NCBI GenBank assembly: GCA_009778235.1
Contig: WRKE01000301.1
Span: 1 to 16,577 of the forward strand
DNA: 16,577 nucleotides
Reading direction: 5' to 3'
From: Pseudomonadota bacterium
Lineage (GTDB): Bacteria > Desulfobacterota > Desulfobulbia > Desulfobulbales > Desulfobulbaceae
Every line of letters starts with the position of its first letter. Positions within the stretch are counted from its first letter, which is position 1. This document shows positions 7,490 to 15,050 of the stretch, one piece after another. The translations under genes were made by a program, and so were the position numbers. Below the pieces are notes generated by a model that saw only the letters and a list, made by a program, of their open reading frames with translations, did no database searches and was not told the DNA's origin.

Positions 7490-8941
7490 ATGGCCCTCGA
7501 ACTCAGGCAAAGCCTCAAGCTGGCACAAAAACTGGTAATGACGCCGCAGTTGCGTCAAGCCATCAAACTGTTGCAGCTTGGCCGTCTGGAACTCACCGAG
7601 GCCCTGCAGGCGGAGATTGAACAGAATCCCATGCTGGAAGAGGTGCCGAACGTCCTGGAGGCGGCCGTCAATCCCGAGGCGCTCAGCGCGGAGGAAAACA
7701 CCTACCAGGCTGAAGCAACGGTCACCGACCGGATCAAGGGAGACGACCCGGCCAGCGTCGCCGAGGTCAATTGGGAGGATTACACCAACACCTTCGACTC
7801 GGACCTCTCCTTTTCCTACGAAGCCCCGCCGTCCGACGCCCCTTCCCTGTTCGACTTCATTTCCGTCACCCCAGGTTTATCTGCCTACCTGCAGTGGCAG
7901 TTGACCCACCTGGCCATGACCGAGCAGGATGTCGAGCTGACCACCTTCATCGTCTGCAATCTCGACGAGCACGGATTTTTGGAGGCCGGCATCGAAGATA
8001 TTTGTGTATTTGGCAACTGCACCACCGAAGAGGCCGAAGGGGCCTTGCGCCTGGTGCAAAGCCTTGATCCGCCCGGAGTCGCCGCCCGGGACATCCGCGA
8101 ATCGCTCCTGCTGCAGCTCGACCGCCTCGACCAGGAGCATCACCTGGCCTGGCTGATCGTCGAGCAGCACATGAACCTGCTCGAGTCCCGCAATTACGCC
8201 CAGATATCCAAGGAAACCGCGGCACCGCTCAAAAAAGTGCACGAGGCGGTGGCCATCATCCAGGAGTTGACCCCCTACCCTGGCAACGAATTCAGCAACG
8301 AGCAGACCAACTACGTGGTGCCGGATGTGTTCGTCCACAAGATTGACGGCGAATTCGTCATCCAGCTCAACGACGAAGGATTGCCGCAGTTGCAGCTTTC
8401 CAGCGAATATCAACAACTGCTCAAGCAGAAAAACAGTCTTACGCCGGAGTCACGGAGCTATCTGCGCGAAAACAAGCGAAATGCCGAATGGTTCATCAAG
8501 TCGATTGAGCAGCGGCAGCGAACCATCTACCGGGTCATGGAAAGCCTGCTCAAATTTCAGCGGGATTTCTTCGAGCAGGGACCAGCGGCGATGAAACCGC
8601 TGATCCTGCGGGATGTGGCCGAGGACATCGGCATGCACGAGTCGACCGTCAGCCGGGTGACATCCAACAAATACGTGCACTGCCCCCAAGGCATCTATGA
8701 GCTGAAGTACTTTTTCAGTACTGCGGTGGCCACCCCGGATGGTGATTCGGTGGCGGCCGAGGCGATCAAGACCAGGATTCGCCAACTGGTCAACAGCGAA
8801 AACCCGGCCAAGCCGTTGAGCGACAGCAAGATCTCCGAACTGCTGGCCAAGAAAAATATCGCCGTTGCCCGACGTACTGTCGCCAAGTACAGGGAACAAT
8901 TAAAAATTCTTCCGGTCAAACACCGGAGACAAACCCCCTGA
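7490..8941 (+). CDS. rpoN: RNA polymerase sigma-54 factor
   Basis: Sigma-54 directs RNA polymerase to -24/-12 promoters that need an enhancer-binding ATPase. The 483-residue product has the Gln/Leu-rich activator-responsive region I at the N-terminus (LRQSLKLAQKLVMTPQLRQA). An acidic variable region II spans about 55-115, and the core-binding domain follows. The DNA-binding part includes ESTVSRVTSNKYV and ends with the RpoN box ARRTVAKYRE at 460-469, which is intact. It follows lptB after 47 bases, the usual order in Proteobacteria. No clear Shine-Dalgarno sequence precedes the ATG at 7490, but no other start fits, because region I begins there. Confidence 0.97.
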   Translation: MALELRQSLKLAQKLVMTPQLRQAIKLLQLGRLELTEALQAEIEQNPMLEEVPNVLEAAVNPEALSAEENTYQAEATVTDRIKGDDPASVAEVNWEDYTNTFDSDLSFSYEAPPSDAPSLFDFISVTPGLSAYLQWQLTHLAMTEQDVELTTFIVCNLDEHGFLEAGIEDICVFGNCTTEEAEGALRLVQSLDPPGVAARDIRESLLLQLDRLDQEHHLAWLIVEQHMNLLESRNYAQISKETAAPLKKVHEAVAIIQELTPYPGNEFSNEQTNYVVPDVFVHKIDGEFVIQLNDEGLPQLQLSSEYQQLLKQKNSLTPESRSYLRENKRNAEWFIKSIEQRQRTIYRVMESLLKFQRDFFEQGPAAMKPLILRDVAEDIGMHESTVSRVTSNKYVHCPQGIYELKYFFSTAVATPDGDSVAAEAIKTRIRQLVNSENPAKPLSDSKISELLAKKNIAVARRTVAKYREQLKILPVKHRRQTP

Positions 8942-8947
8942 ACCGCC

Positions 8948-9385
8948 ATGCCCAGGCTGCTCCACGACGCCATGCTGCTCAATATGAAGGCAGCAACCAA
9001 AGAAGCCGCCCTGCGCGAATTGGCGGGTATAGCCGCCACGGTCTGCGGCCGCTTCACCGAAGAAACGCTCTTTCATGCGCTGATGGCACGCGAGGCCGTG
9101 GGCTCGACCGGGCTCGGCAACGGGGTAGCCATCCCCCACGGCAAGCTCGAAGGACTCGACGAAATCCTGCTCTGCTTCGGGCGCAGCAAGGCCGGCATCG
9201 ACTTCGACGCCATCGACAACCGGCCCGCGTACCTGTTCGTCGTGTTGCTTTCTCCGGCCTGCAAGGCCAGGGAATATCTGCAGACCCTGGCCATGGTCAG
9301 CAAGATCCTCAAGCAGCCCGCCAACCGGCAGCGGCTGCTCGACAGCTCCTCCCGGGACGAAATCGCCGCCATCTTCGCCTCCTGA
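8948..9385 (+). CDS. ptsN: nitrogen-type PTS IIA protein (PtsN-like)
   Basis: Phospho-acceptor protein of the PTS EIIA fructose/mannitol type (PTS_EIIA_2). In the nitrogen PTS it acts as a regulator rather than a sugar transporter. The 145 residues contain STGLGNGVAIPHGK with the phosphorylated histidine at H64. The protein stands alone, without IIB or IIC domains, and starts six bases after the rpoN stop. Both points favour PtsN over a sugar-specific IIA. A good Shine-Dalgarno is not visible at the usual distance, so translation may depend on coupling to rpoN, or may start at a later methionine (residue 9 or 13). The hpf/raiA gene commonly found between rpoN and ptsN is absent. Confidence 0.88.
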   Translation: MPRLLHDAMLLNMKAATKEAALRELAGIAATVCGRFTEETLFHALMAREAVGSTGLGNGVAIPHGKLEGLDEILLCFGRSKAGIDFDAIDNRPAYLFVVLLSPACKAREYLQTLAMVSKILKQPANRQRLLDSSSRDEIAAIFAS

Positions 9386-9395
9386 GCGGCCGCCC

Positions 9396-9414
9396 CTTTT
9401 AAGCGCCTTAAAAG
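9396..9414. terminator. inverted repeat between convergent ptsN and DAHP synthase genes
   Basis: CTTTTAAG (9396-9403) and CTTAAAAG (9407-9414) form a perfect 8-bp stem with a 3-base loop. It begins 10 bases after the ptsN stop and 18 bases downstream of the convergent gene's end. Only three T's follow on the plus strand and the stem is AT-rich, so it may be a weak bidirectional terminator. Confidence 0.4.
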
Positions 9415-9432
9415 TTTGTAAGATTCACCAAC

Positions 9433-10782
9433 TCAATTGCTGCGGATCATCTCCGCAATCTGAAAGGCCATCTCCAGAGACTGCTCCGCGTTGAGCCGCG
9501 GGTCGCAGGTGGTGAGATACCGCTGGCCGAGCTGGGCGTCGCAAAGCTGGCGTGCGCCGCCGATACATTCGGTGACGTCGTCTCCGGTCAATTCGAAATG
9601 GACCCCGCCGGGTACAGTGCCCTCCATCCAGTTCAGCTCGAAAAAGCAGCGCAACTCCGAAAGAATATTCTCGAAATCACGGGTTTTACGCCCCGACTCG
9701 GATTCGAAGGTGTTGGCGTGCATCGGGTCGCAGGTCCAGAGCACGTTGAAGCCCGATTTTTTGACCGTCCGCAGCAGGGGCGGCAAATGCTTGTCGATCG
9801 CCTTGTGGCCGAACCTGGTGATCAGGGTGATGCGGCCGGGCTCGTTCTCCGGATTCAGCCGCTCGATGATCCTCAGGATGTCGTCGGCATCGTAATTGGG
9901 GCCGACCTTCATGCCGAGTGGATTACGCACGCCCCGCAAGAACTCGATGTGGGCGCCGTCGAGCTGGCGGGTGCGGTCGCCGATCCACAGCAGGTGGGCG
10001 GAGCAATCGTACCAGCCGCCGGCCACCGAGTCCTCCCTGGTCAGGGCCTGTTCGTAGCCGAGAAACAGGGCCTCGTGCGAGGTGAAGAACTGGGCCTCTT
10101 TCATCTGAGGGATGTCGGTGGAAATGCCGATGGTTTCCATGAACTTGAGGGCATTGCTGATCTGTTTGGCCATGCGCTCGTACGACCGTCCCATGGGTGA
10201 CTGCTTGACGAATTCCTGGTTCCAGGCCTGGACCCGGTGCAGCGAGCTGAAACCACCGCGGGTGAAGGCCCGCAGCAGGTTCATGGTTGCCGCCGACAGA
10301 TGATACCCGGTGAGCAGCCGCGCCGGATCGGGAATGCGCGCCTCCAGCACCGGATCGGCAGAGTTGGCCATGTCGCCCCGGTAACTGGGGATCTCGATGC
10401 CGTTGACCTTCTCGGTATCGCTGGAGCGCGGTTTGGCGTACTGGCCGGCAATGCGGCCGACCTTGACCACCGGCTTGTTACCGGCATAGGTGAGGACGAC
10501 CGCCATCTGCAGCAGCACCTTGAGGCTTTCGCGGATGTTGGGTGCGGTGCAGCGAGAAAACTCCTCGGAACAGTCGCCGCCCTGGAGCAGGAAGGCCTCC
10601 CCCTTGACCGCCCTGGCGAGCAATGCCTTTAAGTCCCTGATTTCTCCGGCAAAAACCAGGGGAGGCAACAGAGATAACGATTCAACGATCTGATCAAATC
10701 GCTCCTTGTCCGGCCAGTTCGGCTGCTGCAGGGCGGGATGGTTTTGCCAGCTTGTCTTGCTCCAGGTGTGCATTTTCTCCAT
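9433..10782 (-). CDS. class II 3-deoxy-7-phosphoheptulonate (DAHP) synthase
   Basis: Condenses phosphoenolpyruvate and erythrose 4-phosphate to DAHP, the first step of the shikimate pathway. The 449 residues are of the plant/Mycobacterium-like class II type, not the E. coli AroFGH type. Family metal ligands are recognisable: C71 in QGGDCSEEF, H355 in CDPMHANTF, E397 in GVHFELTGDD and D427 in TTCDPRLN. KVGRIAGQYAKPRS (107-120) is a class II hallmark. The ATG at 10782 has no clear Shine-Dalgarno sequence. The second ATG (10773) has GGAG only a few bases upstream, so the start is uncertain by three residues. An HsdR-N-like gene ends 78 bases upstream on the same strand and could be cotranscribed. 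Confidence 0.95.
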   Translation of the reverse strand: MEKMHTWSKTSWQNHPALQQPNWPDKERFDQIVESLSLLPPLVFAGEIRDLKALLARAVKGEAFLLQGGDCSEEFSRCTAPNIRESLKVLLQMAVVLTYAGNKPVVKVGRIAGQYAKPRSSDTEKVNGIEIPSYRGDMANSADPVLEARIPDPARLLTGYHLSAATMNLLRAFTRGGFSSLHRVQAWNQEFVKQSPMGRSYERMAKQISNALKFMETIGISTDIPQMKEAQFFTSHEALFLGYEQALTREDSVAGGWYDCSAHLLWIGDRTRQLDGAHIEFLRGVRNPLGMKVGPNYDADDILRIIERLNPENEPGRITLITRFGHKAIDKHLPPLLRTVKKSGFNVLWTCDPMHANTFESESGRKTRDFENILSELRCFFELNWMEGTVPGGVHFELTGDDVTECIGGARQLCDAQLGQRYLTTCDPRLNAEQSLEMAFQIAEMIRSN

Positions 10783-10860
10783 GGTGGTCGTAGGGGTGAA
10801 GGTTGATCGTGGTGGCGGCGGCTGTCAAAGGCAAGGCCGGCATCTGGTTTCTTTATGTAT

Positions 10861-11430
10861 TCAACAGGCATCGTGGCGGCTGCGATTTTCGCAACAGCAG
10901 ACCTGCTGATCAAACACATTGAGGATCCGCAAGGCCTGATCCCGCCTCTCCGGGTCGGCAAAACGCGCAAACACCCATTCGCCGGCCAGCGCTGCCGCCC
11001 GGCCGCGGTCGGGGATGCAATTTATGCCGGTGGCCAGCACCTTGCCCCGCGCCGTTTCCAGCAATTCCGCATCCCGGCCGTTGGTAACCACGGCCAGGGG
11101 GATACAATAGTCGGGGTCCAGGAGACGGGCAGCGGCAATCGCCGCTTTTTCCCTGGTGACCAGGGAGCCGGGGCCATAGCGGACAATGAACAGTCGCAGA
11201 CCTTCGACGCGGACGGTGAGTTCGATCAGGCTTTGGGTCCGAATACCGTTGTAGCAGGTGTCGATGGTCAGCCGTGGCTCCAGTTCGTGTTTGCCGTAGC
11301 CAAGCCGTTCCACCAGCAATCGGGCCAACTCCTGGCGAATGCGTTCATCGTCGGTGTCGGGCAGTATCTCGCCGGTCAGGTAATCCTGCAGTTCACCGTA
11401 AACGATGTGGTGGCCCGGGGTGTCGATCAT
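10861..11430 (-). CDS. HsdR N-terminal-domain-like protein, catalytic motif apparently lost
   Basis: A stand-alone protein of 189 residues that resembles the N-terminal domain of type I restriction subunit R (HSDR_N families). The visible likenesses are RQELARLLVERLGY (32-45), ELEPRLTID (49-57) and the strand PLAVVTNGRD (111-120). Active members carry a PD-(D/E)XK pattern with an aspartate strand and an E-x-K strand. Here those places read SLIELTVRV and FIVRYGPG, so the nuclease residues seem missing. The tail is Cys-rich (CCC at 178-180). The ATG at 11430 has AGGA eight bases upstream and is preferred over an in-frame start at 11490. No hsdM or hsdS genes are nearby. Role unknown; the family match is moderate. 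Confidence 0.65.
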   Translation of the reverse strand: MIDTPGHHIVYGELQDYLTGEILPDTDDERIRQELARLLVERLGYGKHELEPRLTIDTCYNGIRTQSLIELTVRVEGLRLFIVRYGPGSLVTREKAAIAAARLLDPDYCIPLAVVTNGRDAELLETARGKVLATGINCIPDRGRAAALAGEWVFARFADPERRDQALRILNVFDQQVCCCENRSRHDAC

Positions 11431-11796
11431 GGCTACAATCCTGGAGCACAACGAGGCGAGATCAACAACGATGGAAAAGCGATGGGTCAAGGAGCTTCGG
11501 TCAAGGCTGTTTCGGCGTCCTGTTCCTCTTTCTTGCCACCGCAGCGAAACCTCGGCCAGCTGGAACTAATCGATAAAAAATTAATTAATCGCGGCGCCAA
11601 TGTTTTGTCAATCATCAATTCCCCTGATTGGCCCTGCTTATTGACCACCAAAAACCCGGCCGGAAAAGCCTGCCCGGCCGGCAGGAGAGCGGGAAAAAAT
11701 GGTTGCCGTGCCGAAAGCGGGGTATATTTATCAGAGTACGCCAAACAAAAAAGGGTCAGCAACACGGCCATCCCCTTTTCCTCAAAGAATGAGACT
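11431..11796. other. divergent intergenic region before prmA
   Basis: These 366 bases hold no gene I can support. A minus-strand promoter candidate lies at 11583-11611. Two CCGGCCGG blocks (11656-11663 and 11674-11681) could pair, and an alternative hairpin CCTGCC/GGCAGG (11669-11685) overlaps the second block. A weak plus-strand promoter for prmA may be TTGCCG (11703-11708) with TATTTA (11725-11730). AAAAGGG (11749-11755) and CCCTTTT (11773-11779) form another inverted repeat just before prmA. Confidence 0.5.
11583..11611 (-). promoter_or_regulatory. possible promoter for the HsdR-N-like gene
   Basis: On the minus strand a perfect TTGACA (11611-11606) is followed by an AT-rich -10 area. TTAATT lies at 17 bases, and ATTAAT, a better match, at 16. 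It sits about 150 bases upstream of the 11430 start. Confidence 0.35.
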
Positions 11797-12708
11797 ATGA
11801 CATCTGCAACCAGACCCCAATGGCTGAAGATTACCCTGTTCTGCCCCCATCCCCTGCTGGAACCCGCCGCCGATCTCATGGGGGTACTCAGCGGCGCCGG
11901 GGTGGAACAGAGCCCGGAAAACGAGGATGGGGCACTGATCAGCGGCTTCTTCCAACTGGACGACGATGACCCCGCCGGTCCGGATCAAGCGAGCAGCCTC
12001 CTGACCCGGGTCGAGCGAGAGATGGGCGAACTGTTTGCCCTGTACGGCTGTGTTGTAAGCAAACCCACCTCTCAATTGCTCGCCGACCAGGACTGGGCCA
12101 CTTGCTGGCAGCAGTATTTTACACCCATCGAGATCGTTCCCGGCCTGGTGATCAAGCCTTCGTGGGAGGACTATCAGCCCGAGCCGGGCCAAATGGTCAT
12201 CGAAATGGATCCTGGTATGGCCTTTGGCACCGGCCAGCACGCTTCAACCCGCATGGCCCTGGCGCTGATCCGGCAATGCCTGGAAGCCTGCCACTGCCGG
12301 GAGGCGCTGGATGTCGGCACCGGAACCGGCATCCTGGCCATGGCCGCCGCCCTGTCCGGCGCCGAGCAGGTGGTGGCCATCGACAACGATCCGGACGCCG
12401 TGGCAGTGGCCCTAGACAATATCGCCAACAATGGCTTTGCCGGCAAGGTTACGGTCAGCATCACCCCGGTGGACCAGATCCAGGGGTCGTTTCCCCTGAT
12501 CTGCGCCAACATCGTCCACGATGTGCTGGTCGAGCTGGCCGCAACTCTGACCCGCCTGGCCGTACCGGGAGGACACCTGGTGCTGGCCGGCATTCTCAGC
12601 GGCGACCAGGAAACCAACATTATTCGTACGTATCGCCAATTGGGCTGGCAGCCGCTCGACCGGCTCCATCAGGAGGAATGGGCGGCCCTGCTCCTGCGCC
12701 GGGATTGA
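11797..12708 (+). CDS. prmA: ribosomal protein L11 methyltransferase
   Basis: SAM-dependent trimethylation of ribosomal protein L11 in the cytoplasm. The frame is open from 10855, but family likeness begins at the ATG at 11797, giving 303 residues, close to the roughly 290-300 of E. coli PrmA. The N-terminal substrate-recognition domain is followed by the PrmA hallmark MDPGMAFGTGQHAST (138-151). Next come SAM motif I LDVGTGTGILAM (171-182), the acidic loop VVAIDNDPDA and the catalytic-loop phrase ANIVHDVL (237-244). The Shine-Dalgarno is weak, only GAG a few bases before the ATG. It is divergent from the HsdR-N-like gene and stands upstream of tRNA-Asn, with no partner such as rsmE visible. 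Confidence 0.95.
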   Translation: MTSATRPQWLKITLFCPHPLLEPAADLMGVLSGAGVEQSPENEDGALISGFFQLDDDDPAGPDQASSLLTRVEREMGELFALYGCVVSKPTSQLLADQDWATCWQQYFTPIEIVPGLVIKPSWEDYQPEPGQMVIEMDPGMAFGTGQHASTRMALALIRQCLEACHCREALDVGTGTGILAMAAALSGAEQVVAIDNDPDAVAVALDNIANNGFAGKVTVSITPVDQIQGSFPLICANIVHDVLVELAATLTRLAVPGGHLVLAGILSGDQETNIIRTYRQLGWQPLDRLHQEEWAALLLRRD

Positions 12709-12766
12709 ATCATCCAATCCTGGCCCCGCTCCGGCTCTTCCTGGGCAGCTACGATTCCCCCCGAAA

Positions 12767-12800
12767 GCCGCGGTTTGCCTGATCCGCGGCCAGGTGTTTT
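12767..12800 (+). terminator. possible prmA terminator
   Basis: GCCGCGG (12767-12773) and CCGCGGC (12784-12790) form a perfect 7-bp GC stem with a 10-base loop. A short T-run ends at 12800, but after an intervening CAGGTG. It lies about 60 bases after the prmA stop. The weak T-tract makes the call uncertain. Confidence 0.4.
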
Positions 12801-12858
12801 GAACCGGCGTGGAGGTCTCCGCGGGCCTGTCACGGAGCAATCCGCCCGCAACTTTTTC

Positions 12859-12887
12859 TTGACGGTCTCAAGACTCTATGCTATTTA
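12859..12887 (+). promoter_or_regulatory. possible promoter of tRNA-Asn
   Basis: TTGACG (12859-12864), a 17-base spacer and TATTTA (12882-12887) lie about 54 bases before the tRNA. The -35 matches five of six positions; the -10 only three. An 8-bp inverted repeat brackets the -10 box. Confidence 0.4.
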
Positions 12888-12898
12888 GCCAGTCTTGA
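12868..12898. repeat. inverted repeat bracketing the tRNA-Asn promoter -10
   Basis: TCAAGACT (12868-12875) and AGTCTTGA (12891-12898) are perfect reverse complements separated by 15 bases. The spacing and position are operator-like, but a chance match is possible. Confidence 0.45.
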
Positions 12899-12940
12899 AA
12901 TGGACGTGCCCACGGCATGACCATTAACGAAGAGCGCCAT

Positions 12941-13016
12941 TCCTCGGTAGCTCAGTTGGTAGAGCAGGCGGCTGTTAACCGCCTTGTCGGGGGTTCGAGT
13001 CCCTCCCGGGGAGCCA
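12941..13016 (+). tRNA. tRNA-Asn (anticodon GTT)
   Basis: The 76 bases fold as a full cloverleaf. The acceptor TCCTCGG pairs with CCGGGGA, the D arm is GCTC/GAGC around AGTTGGTA, and the anticodon stem GGCGG/CCGCC encloses CTGTTAA with anticodon GTT. The five-base variable loop is followed by the T arm GGGGG/CCCTC around TTCGAGT. Discriminator G and an encoded CCA end the gene. The T arm has one G-T wobble pair. Accessory-looking genes begin just downstream. I searched by eye for a copy of the tRNA 3' end in the rest of the window, as an integration mark, and found none. Confidence 0.97.
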
Positions 13017-13050
13017 ATATACAGTCCAGCTCAATCCGCTGGCATCCATC

Positions 13051-13097
13051 AAAGGCCGGAAGTTCCGCGAGAAATCAAGGATTCCGGCCTTTTTCTT
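13051..13097 (+). terminator. rho-independent terminator after tRNA-Asn
   Basis: AAAGGCCGGAA (13051-13061) and TTCCGGCCTTT (13082-13092) form a perfect 11-bp stem. TCC/GGA can extend it inside the loop, and TTTCTTG follows directly. It lies 35 bases beyond the tRNA and is the strongest terminator in the window. Confidence 0.85.
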
Positions 13098-13176
13098 GTC
13101 CTGCATCGTCGTTTCTTACCCGAAGTTATACCATTTCCTCGTGCCAATGCAGCAGGTCACAATAATAACATATTGA

Positions 13177-13215
13177 ATTTTAATGAAAAAATAAGAATAT
13201 TTTTTTCATTAAAAA
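13177..13215. terminator. long AT-only hairpin downstream of the ankyrin-repeat gene
   Basis: ATTTTAATGAAAAAATA (13177-13193), a 4-base loop, and a nearly complementary arm (13198-13215) with one extra T form a 17-bp stem with a single bulge. It starts about 18 bases after the minus-strand stop of the ankyrin gene. It sits in a markedly AT-rich patch of a GC-rich window. It could end transcription from the minus strand, but lacks the GC-rich stem of a classic terminator. Confidence 0.5.
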
Positions 13216-13232
13216 TAGAAAATGATATTACC

Positions 13233-15050
13233 CTAAGGCAGGAGGGCGAGGAAGTCGGTATGTCCATGTTTCTCGGCCAACAGGCGGCTGTCAAGAGCAT
13301 CCCGGTTGGTGGCGTTGGGATTGGCGCCATGGGATAAAAGAGCCGCGCCGATCTTGGTGTGGCCATTGAGAGCGGCAAACATGAGGGACGTCCACCCCTC
13401 ACGGGAGGCACGATTGGGATCGGCCTTGTGCGTCAACAACAGTTGGACGATTTCGGCATGCCCATTCCAGGCCGCCGCCATCAAGGGAGTGCGGCCATCC
13501 CGGTCGGCCAAATCGATCTGGGCGCCATGGTCGAGCAGTGTTGCGGCAATGGCGGCATGGCCCCTGACCGCGGCGAAAAAGAGAGCGGTGCAGCCGTCCT
13601 TGTTACGATAATTGATGGTCGGGGAGAGCTTGAGCAAGTCATTGACCACCTCCTTCCGGCCATGCCAGACGGCGGTCAACAGGGATGTATCACCAAAATC
13701 GTTGCGGCTGTCAATCGAAAGACCGGCATGGAGGAGGCGCTGCACCTGGTCGCGATCGCCCGCGGTCACAGCCTGTAGGAGTTCCGTGATCGGTTGCGCC
13801 GCTTTGGCCGGTGGTGGTGCGGGGGCGGGGGCGGGAGGACTCTCTGGCCGCTGCAGTTGCTTGACAGCATTATCAATAACCAAATCGTGGGCGAAGTTGT
13901 CCGCTGGCTTGTCGATGAGAGCGGCGTCTTCGCCCTGGGACTCTGATGAAGCCGCATCAGGCTGGCCCGCCAGGTCGGAAGAGGGGGCATGGGGCTGTGG
14001 TTCCGGCTGAGATGGAGGCTGAGGTGGCAAAGGGGTCACGATGTCGGGACGATCGCTGTCAACCGGTTTATCTGCCGGTATCACTGTCGAGGCCGGTGGG
14101 GAGGCTTCGATCACCTTCGCGACTGTAGCTTCAGGAGTATCCTGAATCAACCACTGAGTGATCCCAACTCCGATCAGGAGGACAAGAGCAAGGACGAGCC
14201 AGCGAAAGGCAAGATGGCCCGATTGCGGCAGAGCCGGTGTATCTGCTCGCTTACGTGATGTTGGCGATGCGGTGGGTACATATTTGGCCACCTTATCGAT
14301 GCAGGCGCCATCGATCGTTGTCAAGCCGAGATGATACCCGAGGTAGAGAGCAATATCAGCAAGATGTAGAATGTCTCTCGGGAGGCCATCAGAGAGCGTC
14401 TGAATCTGTTCCACAGCCTCGGGCGTGAATAGTGGCGCGCCTTGATGGCCAGCGTGGCGTAGCCGGTGGTTGATGAGCGCACCGGTGTCCGCGCTGACGA
14501 GCGGCCGCAAGGTAACTTCAGCCACCTTGCGCCTGGCAAAACTTTGCGGGGCCGCGGCGCGACAGCATGCAAGCGGCTCGGTCCCAACAAAGAGGAGGAT
14601 ACAGGGACAGGCCCGAGTGCTCACCGCATGCCATTGCAGGAGTTCGGCCAGATCTGAAGGCTTCTGCTCGTCAGTATGATCGATGGCGATGACCGGAGGT
14701 GGTTGCTGGCGGACACCGTGCTGTTGGCGGCTCGTGGCATGCGCTTCCAGCGTTTGGCGGACCGAAACCAACAGGCTGGGAGCATCGTCTTGCCGGGCTT
14801 GGTCAATACTGTACCACTGGCGTCCGCCGAGGCTGTTGGCGGCTAGATATCGAAGAAGAGCGGTCGTACCTCTGCCGCCCTGACCAGCCAGAAAGAGGAG
14901 AGCCCCATGTTGTCCAAGCTGGGCGCCAAGCCGGTCTTTCGCATCACGCGCGGCACTGGTCAGATAGAAAAACGCCGGATCCGACGATGACGTGAATGGC
15001 AACCGATCAAGCAAAAAGTGCCTGAGATGTGCGGGAATCGAATCCTGCAT
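13233..15050 (-). CDS. membrane protein: ExeA-like degenerate AAA domain, one TM helix, ankyrin repeats
   Basis: I do not know this 605-residue protein as a named family member. Residues 1-260 resemble the AAA domain of ExeA/GspA/MshM-type proteins. The Walker A position reads GQGGRGTT (56-63), with Thr in place of the essential Lys. The Walker B strand PVIAIDHTDE has D124 followed by His, not Glu. The domain ends with the family-like LRPLVSADT and DGLPRDILHLAD. One hydrophobic helix spans about 280-302, then a Pro-rich linker (about 318-420). About six ankyrin repeats (421-605) end the protein, the best being DGRTPLMAAAWNGHAEIVQ. Predicted topology is cytoplasmic N-terminus and periplasmic ankyrins. 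The ATG at 15050 overlaps the lipoprotein stop by one base (TGATG); a TTG one codon earlier is possible. Confidence 0.82.
   Translation of the reverse strand: MQDSIPAHLRHFLLDRLPFTSSSDPAFFYLTSAARDAKDRLGAQLGQHGALLFLAGQGGRGTTALLRYLAANSLGGRQWYSIDQARQDDAPSLLVSVRQTLEAHATSRQQHGVRQQPPPVIAIDHTDEQKPSDLAELLQWHAVSTRACPCILLFVGTEPLACCRAAAPQSFARRKVAEVTLRPLVSADTGALINHRLRHAGHQGAPLFTPEAVEQIQTLSDGLPRDILHLADIALYLGYHLGLTTIDGACIDKVAKYVPTASPTSRKRADTPALPQSGHLAFRWLVLALVLLIGVGITQWLIQDTPEATVAKVIEASPPASTVIPADKPVDSDRPDIVTPLPPQPPSQPEPQPHAPSSDLAGQPDAASSESQGEDAALIDKPADNFAHDLVIDNAVKQLQRPESPPAPAPAPPPAKAAQPITELLQAVTAGDRDQVQRLLHAGLSIDSRNDFGDTSLLTAVWHGRKEVVNDLLKLSPTINYRNKDGCTALFFAAVRGHAAIAATLLDHGAQIDLADRDGRTPLMAAAWNGHAEIVQLLLTHKADPNRASREGWTSLMFAALNGHTKIGAALLSHGANPNATNRDALDSRLLAEKHGHTDFLALLP

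Noticed and set aside
10783..10860. TTGACA on the minus strand upstream of the DAHP synthase gene as a promoter
   Set aside because: No acceptable -10 box lies 15-19 bases downstream.
10855..11796. N-terminal extension of the prmA frame (about 314 codons)
   Set aside because: It lies antisense to the HsdR-N-like gene and across a promoter region; PrmA likeness begins only at 11797.
12702..12720. GGATTG/CAATCC hairpin overlapping the prmA stop as terminator
   Set aside because: Short stem with no T-run after it; the hairpin at 12767-12790 is a better candidate.
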